From positions 15,525 through 25,683 of the forward strand of contig DUJH01000038.1 in NCBI GenBank assembly GCA_013329905.1: a DNA stretch of 10,159 nucleotides, given 5' to 3'. Positions 1 to 5,354 of this stretch are shown piece by piece; position 1 is the first letter of the stretch, and the number at the start of each line of letters is the position of its first letter. Origin of the DNA: Candidatus Thalassarchaeaceae archaeon (GTDB lineage Archaea > Thermoplasmatota > Poseidoniia > Poseidoniales > Thalassarchaeaceae). A program made the translations under genes and the position numbers. Under the pieces are notes generated by a model. That model was not told the DNA's origin. It saw nothing but the letters and a program-made list of their open reading frames with translations, and ran no database searches.

Positions 1-1170
1 GCCTCGATGTTCGATACCGATAACGATGGTCTTGACGATGGTGAAGAAGTCACTGACGGTGCCGACCAGTATGTCACTCACGCGAATAATGCTGACACCG
101 ATAACGATGGCTTGAACGATGGTGGAGAAGTCCTCCACATCCCTCGTCCGTGGCAGACTGCCACCAGTCCTTTGGACAATGATACCGATGATGACGGGCA
201 GCCTGATGGCTGGGAGATGCAAGTCTTCTCAGTCCAGCAAAATACCAATTCTCACAGCCTGTGGATTAGTACTCAGAACTGGCTTCCTCTCGGATGCGAC
301 AGTATGCAAGAGTGCGGTATGGGTCCTGGTGGCTGGGTTTGGGACAGCTATCTGAAGGGCTTCCAAACCTCTGGCGACCGCAATGGCGACGGTATTCTCG
401 ACCCGAAGTATTTCATCTACGAAATGAATCTGACTGGATTCCCCATTCCGGCAAATGGCCGCTGGGCTCTTGATCCATCGTTTGGCTCAATGCCGGACTC
501 CAACTTCGATATCGATAACGACACCTTACTGAACGCTCTGGAAGCTCCAGACCGCTGGGATACAAACCCGGTTGCCGAGGATACCGACGGCGACATGCTT
601 GCAGACGGCTGGGAGGTCTCTGCCTCCGAGCGTGCAATTAACCTCGGGCTCGTCGACAATAACACACTCGATGCATTGGGTGCTCGAGGCCCGATGGATC
701 CGAGAATGCCTGATTCGGACCTCGATGGAATCGACGATGGAGCGGAAGATTTCGATGGTGATGGGCTGAATAGATCGCACTTGCTCAACCGTTACTGTCC
801 AGGATGGAATAACCCACAGAACGCCGAGTGCCACATCGATCCAACGACGACTCAAGGAGGTAATTTCTACGACGATCTAGAGAATTACACGAATTACGAA
901 GAATTCCAAAATGGCACCGACCCGGTCCTCGCCGATACAGACGGAGATGGATGGGGCGACGGTTCTGAAGTCTATCACCAAGATCATGATGACGATGGAA
1001 TGTGGTCTGGATGGGAATTCTACTTCGACTTCGACCCATATGATCCAGCCGATGCCTACATTGATTCCGATGGCGATGGCTACATGAATAAGTGCGAGAA
1101 TAAATGGAATACGAATCCGAAGGATCCCACGAGTTTCCCGAGTCAAGGTGAACTCTGTACCAACGATTGA
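1..1170 (+). CDS. Secreted Asp-rich calcium-loop (thrombospondin type 3-like) protein, 5'-truncated
   Basis: The reading frame is open from base 1, so this is the C-terminal 389 residues of a longer protein whose start lies outside the window. It holds about ten Asp-rich loops of the form DxDxDGxxDGxE (DTDNDGLDDGEE, DTDNDGLNDGGE, DTDGDMLADGWE, DSDLDGIDDGAE, DTDGDGWGDGSE, DSDGDGYMNKCE), the pattern of thrombospondin type 3 or EF-hand-like calcium-binding repeats. Longer Trp/Tyr/Asn-rich inserts separate the loops. Six cysteines occur in three local pairs (LGCDSMQEC, RYCPGWNNPQNAEC, KCEN...GELC), which fits disulfides in an extracellular protein. No transmembrane segment or sorting signal is seen at the C-terminus, so attachment, if any, must lie upstream or be non-covalent. 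Known family role: Ca-stabilised, extended surface or secreted proteins, often adhesive or enzyme-linked. The exact function here is unknown. Confidence 0.88.
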   Translation, partial: ASMFDTDNDGLDDGEEVTDGADQYVTHANNADTDNDGLNDGGEVLHIPRPWQTATSPLDNDTDDDGQPDGWEMQVFSVQQNTNSHSLWISTQNWLPLGCDSMQECGMGPGGWVWDSYLKGFQTSGDRNGDGILDPKYFIYEMNLTGFPIPANGRWALDPSFGSMPDSNFDIDNDTLLNALEAPDRWDTNPVAEDTDGDMLADGWEVSASERAINLGLVDNNTLDALGARGPMDPRMPDSDLDGIDDGAEDFDGDGLNRSHLLNRYCPGWNNPQNAECHIDPTTTQGGNFYDDLENYTNYEEFQNGTDPVLADTDGDGWGDGSEVYHQDHDDDGMWSGWEFYFDFDPYDPADAYIDSDGDGYMNKCENKWNTNPKDPTSFPSQGELCTND

Positions 1171-1229
1171 TGTCGCGATTCCCCTTATGTTTCATCTCCT
1201 GAACGGTCCTCGGGTGGCTTGGTGATACG
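1171..1229. other. 59-bp gap before archease gene, with possible ribosome-binding site
   Basis: This is the spacer between the surface-protein stop and the archease start. The only motif seen is GGTGA at 1221-1225, 4 nt before the ATG at 1230. It is a short-spaced, weak Shine-Dalgarno match. No convincing TATA box or hairpin terminator is visible, so whether the archease gene has its own promoter cannot be decided from the sequence. Confidence 0.3.
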
Positions 1230-1703
1230 ATGTCTTGGTGGGTAATGCCGACAACTGCGGACATCGGCTTCCGCGCATTTTCCAGTAGCCCTAGTGGACT
1301 TCTGAGGGAGGCTGCGCTGGCTTTGCAAGGTATTCAGATGTCAGACCGTGGCGCGGAACTGCTCAACGGGCACATCCGCCATGTTGGTGAATGGGCAGTC
1401 GCAGTTCCGACAGGCGACCTAGAGAGGGGTCTGGTCAGATGGCTCGAAGAGGTCCTCTATCAGGGATCTGCGGAAGATCGATGGTTGGTTGAATCTGACC
1501 CTGTAATCGAGGAGGATTACTTACGCGCGCAGGTACTTTGGGTCGATGCGCGCGATGTCGAACTTGAGGTTGAAGTGAAGGCAATCACTCTGCACGATCT
1601 CGCAGTTCGTGAAGTGGCTGAAGGAGAGATTGTCGAAGGAGTCGAAGGCGTTCCATCCTTCGAAGGTCCTGGCTGGATGGCGCAAGTTGTATTAGACATC
1701 TGA
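1230..1703 (+). CDS. Archease (RtcB tRNA-ligase activator family)
   Basis: The 157-residue product matches the archease fold signature along its length: TTADIGFRAF at residues 8-17, LLREAALAL at 24-32, a central LVRWLEEVLY at 68-77, the hallmark VEVKAITLHDL at 114-124, and the C-terminal GWMAQVVLDI at 148-157. Archeases are small cytosolic proteins that help guanylylate and turn over the RNA ligase RtcB, which joins tRNA exons and repairs RNA. Acidic residues near the N-terminus (here D11) and at the C-terminus (D156) belong to the family's metal site. Two oddities: the usual HTAD is TTAD here (T8 replaces His), and an acidic/Gly insert (about residues 129-146) makes it slightly longer than the usual 140 or so. 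The ATG at 1230 places the signature close to the N-terminus as in relatives. RtcB is not in the window. The stop lies 6 bp from the convergent permease gene. Confidence 0.88.
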   Translation: MSWWVMPTTADIGFRAFSSSPSGLLREAALALQGIQMSDRGAELLNGHIRHVGEWAVAVPTGDLERGLVRWLEEVLYQGSAEDRWLVESDPVIEEDYLRAQVLWVDARDVELEVEVKAITLHDLAVREVAEGEIVEGVEGVPSFEGPGWMAQVVLDI

Positions 1704-1709
1704 TGCAAA

Positions 1710-2438
1710 TCAACCGATTGCTTCCCAGATGTAGAATACTCCACTGGCAACAATTCCAATCATTACGCCATTATGAATCCAAGAAGTTTTCAATGATTTT
1801 AACCATCTCTTTCCTACTCTAACTCCAATAATAGCTGAGATCACTAAGACAGCGGTGATGTCTGAATGAGCGAGGATTTCTTCTGGTCTAAAAATCAGAT
1901 AAATCGGAATTCTTGAGAGATCAACGCATAGGGCAAGTATGCTAGCAGTCGCCGCATAAGCCATTTTATCTGGCAATCTACGGGTTAGGAACATTGCACG
2001 TAGTGCACCTTGGTGTCCAGATAACCCTCCCATAAATCCGGAACCGAATCCGCCAATTTGGTCATTAGCCTCTGGTATTCGATATCCAGTCCAATTCTCA
2101 GAAAGAGTTAGTATTGGCAAGAATATCAAGAAAATTCCGATTATTAGTAGCAGAGGTTCCTGAGGCACCTGATTTTGTAAAATAGCTCCCAGGATTGCAC
2201 CCCCAACTAACCAAACTCCATAGTGTCGAAAAGCGGTTAGATCCACCGATTCCCACATACTCCAGCACTTTGCTCCGTTGTGGGCTCCGTGAACTACCGC
2301 AACCACTGCCACTGCCTCATGAGGTGGCATTAGAAGTAGGACAAATGGTGTCAGCATGGTCGACAAACCGAACCCTGCAGGTACGGTTAATGCAGCAGCA
2401 AAGAATGCCCCAATTGCTGCAATAAGTAGGATGTCCAT
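1710..2438 (-). CDS. TauE/SafE family membrane permease (putative sulfite/organosulfur exporter)
   Basis: This 242-residue, very hydrophobic protein has about seven or eight predicted membrane segments and lies close to the family's usual 250 residues. The second half contains the TauE/SafE hallmark GGLSGHQGALR (residues 137-147), preceded by GGFGSGF. The first half begins with the related GFGLSTMLTPF stretch, consistent with the family's internal two-fold repeat. The family exports sulfite, sulfoacetate and similar anions, but the substrate cannot be read from sequence. The ATG at 2438 has no Shine-Dalgarno motif, which suggests a leaderless transcript or coupling to guaC upstream. Hand-counted lines inside the gene are 35-47% G+C, lower than most neighbours. 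That could reflect membrane-protein composition or transfer. The gene ends 6 bp from the archease stop. Confidence 0.87.
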   Translation of the reverse strand: MDILLIAAIGAFFAAALTVPAGFGLSTMLTPFVLLLMPPHEAVAVVAVVHGAHNGAKCWSMWESVDLTAFRHYGVWLVGGAILGAILQNQVPQEPLLLIIGIFLIFLPILTLSENWTGYRIPEANDQIGGFGSGFMGGLSGHQGALRAMFLTRRLPDKMAYAATASILALCVDLSRIPIYLIFRPEEILAHSDITAVLVISAIIGVRVGKRWLKSLKTSWIHNGVMIGIVASGVFYIWEAIG

Positions 2439-2452
2439 GATGCTCTGTCGCG

Positions 2453-2486
2453 GATTGATATTGTAGGTTTTTTCCCAATATCAATC
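2453..2486. promoter_or_regulatory. Perfect 11-bp inverted repeat (hairpin or operator) between guaC and permease gene
   Basis: GATTGATATTG at 2453-2463 is the exact reverse complement of CAATATCAATC at 2476-2486, with a 12-nt spacer containing T6 (A6 on the coding strand). The element starts 12 bp after the guaC stop and ends 14 bp before the permease ATG. It could be an RNA hairpin (attenuator or processing site) or a dimeric regulator's operator overlapping the expected TATA-box position of a leaderless permease transcript. No T-run follows on the minus strand, which argues against a simple intrinsic terminator in that direction. Confidence 0.6.
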
Positions 2487-2498
2487 TTAGAGGTCGTC

Positions 2499-3551
2499 CT
2501 ATTCTTCTACATTGAATCTTTGATAGACTTCATTTGTAGTTTGAGTCACGCGAATGAAAGTCGTACACTTCGGCAAATCCTTGATCCTTCGCGCACCAAC
2601 ATAGGAACAAGCAGACCGAACCCCACCAAGAATTTCCTGAACAGTAATCTCAACCGGCCCACGATAAGGCACGCGAACCTCCTTTCCCTCTGGAGCACGG
2701 TGCTTTGCCACCTCTCCATAATGAGTCTCCATCGCTTTAGCGCTCGACATTCCGTAGAATGACATGTATTGCTTTCCATTTGAGTCGGTCACTAACTCTC
2801 CACCCGACTCATCGTGACCGGCAAACATACCACCCAGCATTACGAAATCAGCCCCGGCAGCAAAGGCCTTGGCAACATCTCCGGGGCTTGAACAGCCACC
2901 ATCAGCCATCACATGACCAGCTAGTCCATGGGCCGCATCAGCACACTCAGCAATAGCGGAAAGCTGAGGATAACCAACACCCGCAACCTTGCGTGTTGTA
3001 CAAACCGAGCCAGGGCCGATTCCAACCTTGACGATATCAGCGCCCGCGAGAATCAACGCTTCAGTCATCTCTCGCGTAGCAACATTGCCGGCAATCACAA
3101 TCGCCGAAGGAAATTCACTGCGAACCCTCTTGACGAATTGGAGGAATACCTCTCGGTAACCATTTGCAACGTCGATGCAGATCATTTTGGTGCCCGCGTG
3201 TGTAGCCATTTTTCTCTTGAGCAAATCAAACGAATCCTCCGTCGAACCGCACGTCACCGCCACAAACTCGGGATCAACCCCGTCTTCCCAAGCTTGTGCA
3301 TAATCCCGAGTCGAGTAGAATTTCTGCATACATGTCAGCATCTTATGCTTCTGCAATTCAGCCGCGATGCTGAACAAACCGGTCGTATCCATATTGGCTG
3401 CTACGATTGGCACACCTGACCAAATAGTGTCGGAATGACGGAATTTGAAGTCTCGGAAAAGCGATACGTCCGAACGAGAAACCAGCGTGCTGCGCTTCGG
3501 TCGGATCAATACATCATCAAAAGTAAGCTTCACATCGTGCTCTACACGCAT
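2499..3551 (-). CDS. guaC: GMP reductase (NADPH-dependent)
   Basis: This 350-residue cytosolic enzyme converts GMP to IMP and ammonia with NADPH, returning guanine nucleotides to the purine pool. It matches the E. coli/human GMP reductase type throughout: DDVLIRPKRSTL near the N-terminus, WSGVPIVAANMDT at 44-56, GNVATREMTEALILAGADI at about 155-173, the nucleotide loop GIGPGSVCTTR with catalytic Cys184, then DGGCSSPGDVAKAF, MLGGMFAGHDESGGE, YRGPVE and a closing TTFIRVTQT. The length of about 350 and absence of the roughly 120-residue CBS pair of most IMP dehydrogenases support reductase over dehydrogenase, as does the GGMFAGHDESGGE segment. The ATG at 3551 has only a weak AAGG upstream. It lies downstream of tRNA-Glu and upstream of the permease gene on the same strand, with a hairpin in the following gap. 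Confidence 0.93.
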   Translation of the reverse strand: MRVEHDVKLTFDDVLIRPKRSTLVSRSDVSLFRDFKFRHSDTIWSGVPIVAANMDTTGLFSIAAELQKHKMLTCMQKFYSTRDYAQAWEDGVDPEFVAVTCGSTEDSFDLLKRKMATHAGTKMICIDVANGYREVFLQFVKRVRSEFPSAIVIAGNVATREMTEALILAGADIVKVGIGPGSVCTTRKVAGVGYPQLSAIAECADAAHGLAGHVMADGGCSSPGDVAKAFAAGADFVMLGGMFAGHDESGGELVTDSNGKQYMSFYGMSSAKAMETHYGEVAKHRAPEGKEVRVPYRGPVEITVQEILGGVRSACSYVGARRIKDLPKCTTFIRVTQTTNEVYQRFNVEE

Positions 3552-3634
3552 CAGAACCTTACTACTGCAACGAAGGTGCGCTTAAGACGGTTATGACCGA
3601 AAAATACGCCTATTTCAAGAGTCATTTCGAGAAT
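3552..3634. other. Spacer between tRNA-Glu and guaC; presumed guaC promoter region
   Basis: Reading on the minus strand, this gap contains AT-rich stretches (TTGAAATA, GTATTTTTCGG) that could serve as a TATA element for guaC at different leader lengths. None is distinctive enough to name. A weak Shine-Dalgarno-like AAGG sits 5 nt before the guaC ATG. Nothing else is seen. Confidence 0.25.
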
Positions 3635-3651
3635 TCAAAATAATGTCAAAA
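3635..3651 (-). terminator. T-rich terminator-like tract after tRNA-Glu
   Basis: On the minus strand, directly after the encoded CCA end, come two TTTT runs separated by GACATTA. Archaeal RNA polymerase commonly stops at such T-rich tracts without a strong hairpin. The assignment rests on position and composition only. Confidence 0.4.
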
Positions 3652-3729
3652 TGGTGCTCGTGCCGGGATTTGAACCCGGGTCGACGGATCGAGAGTCCGT
3701 CATGATGGACCGAACTACACTACACGAGC
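3652..3729 (-). tRNA. tRNA-Glu, anticodon CTC, with encoded CCA
   Basis: On the minus strand the acceptor stem GCTCGTG (3729-3723) pairs fully with CACGAGC (3662-3656). The D arm GTGTAGTTCGGTCCATCAT has the archaeal tRNA-Glu look. The anticodon stem ACGGA/TCCGT encloses the loop CTCTCGA, giving anticodon CUC, which reads GAG. The T arm CCGGG-TTCAAAT-CCCGG is perfect. Discriminator A (3655) is followed by CCA (3654-3652), so the 3' end is encoded in the gene. No intron is present. The product serves translation and possibly tetrapyrrole synthesis. The gene reads divergently from the lipid-synthesis cluster to its right. Confidence 0.96.
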
Positions 3730-3754
3730 GAGTAGCCCGGCGACCGAGGCTCGG

Positions 3755-3766
3755 TATTTCAAAACG
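3755..3766 (-). promoter_or_regulatory. Candidate TATA element for tRNA-Glu
   Basis: On the minus strand TTTTGAAATACC is centred about 31 nt upstream of the tRNA 5' end, near where an archaeal TATA box would sit for a start a few bases before the mature tRNA. The short palindrome ACCGAGGCTCGGT (3743-3755) lies between it and the tRNA. The motif match is loose. Confidence 0.33.
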
Positions 3767-3862
3767 ATGGAGGGAGCCTCATTCAAGCGCTTCACATTCA
3801 CTTTTACTTTCACTTTCCTCTCTGTTCCGGTTCTTCATATGCTGACCGAGCAACATCAGGCC
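3767..3862. other. Divergent spacer left of the plus-strand cluster
   Basis: This stretch carries the upstream end of the tRNA promoter region and a pyrimidine-rich tract of five hexamers (3791-3820, listed separately). A promoter for the plus-strand cluster should be here, but no clear TATA box was identified. If the doubtful 91-residue ORF at 3863 is not a gene, the non-coding stretch extends to 4137, about 410 bp in all. Confidence 0.4.
3791..3820 (+). repeat. Imperfect tandem hexamer, about 5 copies of TTCACT
   Basis: Five consecutive hexamers read TTCACA, TTCACT, TTTACT, TTCACT, TTCCTC. The tract is strictly pyrimidine plus A on the plus strand. If translated in the frame of the following ORF it would give alternating Phe-Thr, which looks unlike a natural protein start and suggests the repeat is non-coding and upstream of any real start. 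Confidence 0.7.
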
Positions 3863-4138
3863 ATGAACCGAAGCCTGAACCCCGATAGCCAACGAATCTA
3901 CAGGAAGCGATCCGACCCTGTTCGCATCGTCTCCTTCGCTGCCCTAAACAAGACCGCTGCAAGCCGACGAAGACCTCAACCAGAGGCGCTTGTCAATTCC
4001 TCAAACGGTAGGGCTGACGATGGACTCTGGCAGCCAATGCCACAACGCGCAATCGAAGTTAGCGTGAGTCCATCGAGCTGGTCTGGATTGCACTCGCGAG
4101 TGATGGCCTCTCGCCAAATTCCTATGGAGGCGATCTGA
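3863..4138 (+). CDS. Doubtful small ORF of 91 residues before the winged-helix gene
   Basis: The frame is open from before 3767. The ATG at 3863 (MNRSLNPDSQ...) is preferred over 3767 and 3839 because the upstream part encodes the Phe-Thr hexamer repeat. The product is basic in its first half (RIYRKRS, SRRRP) and has no domain I recognise, no membrane segment and no cysteines. In its favour, its stop overlaps the next gene's start as TGATG, and no competing long ORF lies on the other strand. Against it, no Shine-Dalgarno motif precedes it, the composition is Ser/Arg-rich and unspecific, and the next gene has its own strong ribosome-binding site. It could equally be an untranslated leader. Confidence 0.35.
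   Translation: MNRSLNPDSQRIYRKRSDPVRIVSFAALNKTAASRRRPQPEALVNSSNGRADDGLWQPMPQRAIEVSVSPSSWSGLHSRVMASRQIPMEAI
4126..4130 (+). promoter_or_regulatory. Strong Shine-Dalgarno site deciding the start at 4138
   Basis: GGAGG lies 7 nt upstream of the ATG at 4138, a near-ideal match to the 3' end of 16S rRNA. It fixes the winged-helix gene's start and shows that this organism uses leadered, Shine-Dalgarno-guided initiation for at least some genes. Confidence 0.7.
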
Positions 4139-4392
4139 TGTCCCGTACACGACGCCTACGAGAGGCGGTTCTAGTTTTTCTTGGAGAGAAGGGAAATGCG
4201 AACACCGTCGAAGTTTTCGATCACCTCAATGAAAGATTCCGCTGGGGCGCTACGATGAACCAGGTGGGTAACATTCTCGCCAAGGATCCGCGCTTTGCCA
4301 AAGTAGGGCATCAGCGCGGCCAATTCCGCGGCAGTGTCTACACTGTCTGCGTCTGGTCGCTGTCCGCGGAACCGTTGATTTCAGCGTCGTGA
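4138..4392 (+). CDS. Small winged-helix-like protein
   Basis: The 84-residue product reads as a compact helix-turn-helix or winged-helix unit: a first helix (RLREAVLVFLGEKG), a second helix (TVEVFDHLNERF), a recognition-helix candidate (TMNQVGNILAKDPRFAKVG) and a C-terminal strand pair (FRGSVYTVCVWSL) that could form the wing. The pattern 'test, split by strand, NQVGNILAKDxRF' is common in small archaeal DNA-binding-like proteins, but I cannot name the family or a target. A GGAGG 7 nt upstream supports the start. Its stop overlaps the UbiA start as GTGA, so the two are probably translated together. It may be a local regulator or an unrelated conserved passenger. Confidence 0.72.
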   Translation: MSRTRRLREAVLVFLGEKGNANTVEVFDHLNERFRWGATMNQVGNILAKDPRFAKVGHQRGQFRGSVYTVCVWSLSAEPLISAS

Positions 4393-5321
4393 ATCGTGCA
4401 AGCAATCAAGACGCGCACGCCCTCGTCGGAGGCGTGGGTCGAATCGCTGATTGGGGCCTGCTCTTCCGAGCAGGCAATTGCATCAGTGGATTCGTCGGAG
4501 TATTCCTCGGTGCAGTTCTTGCTCTTGGCGAATTTCCTTCCGATGATAATCTGCTTATCACCACATTGCTTGCCTTGTCGGTCTACTCCTTCATGGCCTC
4601 TTGGAATGCTCTGAATGATTACCTCGACCTTGAAATTGATAGGGTAAATCGCCCGGATAGGCCATTACCTTCCGGTCGTATAAGCAAGAGAACTGCTCTG
4701 ATTTCAATCATTCTAACTGGATTGATTTCATTCATTTCCTTATTCTTCGCCGCCGTCACCGCGAACTCAATCGGCGAATTCGACGAATGGAAGTACACAA
4801 TTTTGATCTGGATCATGGCCCTAGCTCTCTTGCTAAATTATGAGGACGATCGATGGCTTCTCGGCCTCAAGAATAGAGGATTGCCTGGAAATATGGCAAT
4901 TTCACTTTCGGTCGGGTTAGTAGTCCTCTACGGAGCTGCCGGTGTATTCGAGCCACTGAACCCCCGTGCTCTTTCCCTATTCTTCGTTGGAACTCTCTAC
5001 AACTTCGCACGCGAGATCATCAAGGATGTCGAAGACATGGAAGGCGACGAAGGGCGCAATACCTACGCCATGCGAGTCGGAGCAGACAAGGCTCGGACAG
5101 TGGCTTGGGCAGTCTTACTTCTGACCCTAATTGCCCTGTTGACTCCATTTGCTATGGGTGTATTCAACCAACTTCACCTACTCCTCGTTGCACCTGCTCT
5201 ATTCACTTTGTTACAGGTCAAGAAGCATATTGTGCTCACCGAGGATACGGCTGCTTCTCGTCTGATTAAGCGTTCAATGGTTCTGGCGATGGTTGGAATA
5301 CTCACCGCGTCGCTTCTCTGA
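4389..5321 (+). CDS. UbiA-family prenyltransferase, probable digeranylgeranylglyceryl phosphate synthase
   Basis: This 310-residue integral membrane protein has eight or nine hydrophobic segments. The first Asp-rich motif NDYLDLEID (76-84) is followed by NRPDRPLPSGRIS (87-99). The second, REIIKDVEDMEGD (208-220), is followed by a G-x-x-K-A segment. These motifs bind Mg-diphosphate of the prenyl donor. In archaea, enzymes with this NDYxDxEID...NRPxRPLPxG and REIxKDxEDxxGD pattern transfer the second geranylgeranyl group to geranylgeranylglyceryl phosphate, making the archaeal diether core. Other UbiA activities (quinone or heme side-chain transfer) remain possible, but the motif context favours lipid synthesis. 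The start is GTG at 4389, overlapping the previous stop by 4 bp (GTGA). No good Shine-Dalgarno motif is seen, so translation is probably coupled. The gene ends 33 bp from the convergent argF. Confidence 0.88.
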   Translation: MNRASNQDAHALVGGVGRIADWGLLFRAGNCISGFVGVFLGAVLALGEFPSDDNLLITTLLALSVYSFMASWNALNDYLDLEIDRVNRPDRPLPSGRISKRTALISIILTGLISFISLFFAAVTANSIGEFDEWKYTILIWIMALALLLNYEDDRWLLGLKNRGLPGNMAISLSVGLVVLYGAAGVFEPLNPRALSLFFVGTLYNFAREIIKDVEDMEGDEGRNTYAMRVGADKARTVAWAVLLLTLIALLTPFAMGVFNQLHLLLVAPALFTLLQVKKHIVLTEDTAASRLIKRSMVLAMVGILTASLL

Positions 5322-5354
5322 ATCAATTCCCCACCAAAGTAGGTGTCGAGTAGT

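Noticed and set aside
7..170. Repeated ACCGATAACGATGG stretches as a DNA repeat or CRISPR-like array
   Set aside because: The similarity follows from the repeated DTDNDG protein motif, spacing is irregular and later copies differ in codons. There are no unique spacers of constant length.
785..1264. Minus-strand frame across the end of the calcium-loop gene and the archease start
   Set aside because: It is the antisense of GAT/GAC-rich repeats, giving an Arg/His/Ser-rich product, and it would overlap two well-supported genes.
2928..3419. Plus-strand frame of 163 codons inside guaC
   Set aside because: It lies wholly antisense to a GMP reductase with every family motif. Its product has no recognisable pattern.
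3651..3845. Plus-strand frame running over the tRNA
   Set aside because: It reads through the complement of a complete tRNA-Glu, and its end is the hexamer repeat. It is not a gene.
3767..3862. N-terminal extension of the small ORF (alternate Phe-Thr residues)
   Set aside because: The Phe-Thr run is just the translation of the hexamer DNA repeat. A start at 3863 or no gene at all is more likely.
5322..5354. Possible terminator hairpin between the convergent UbiA and argF genes
   Set aside because: Only a 4-bp CACC/GGTG stem can be drawn, with no T-run on either strand.
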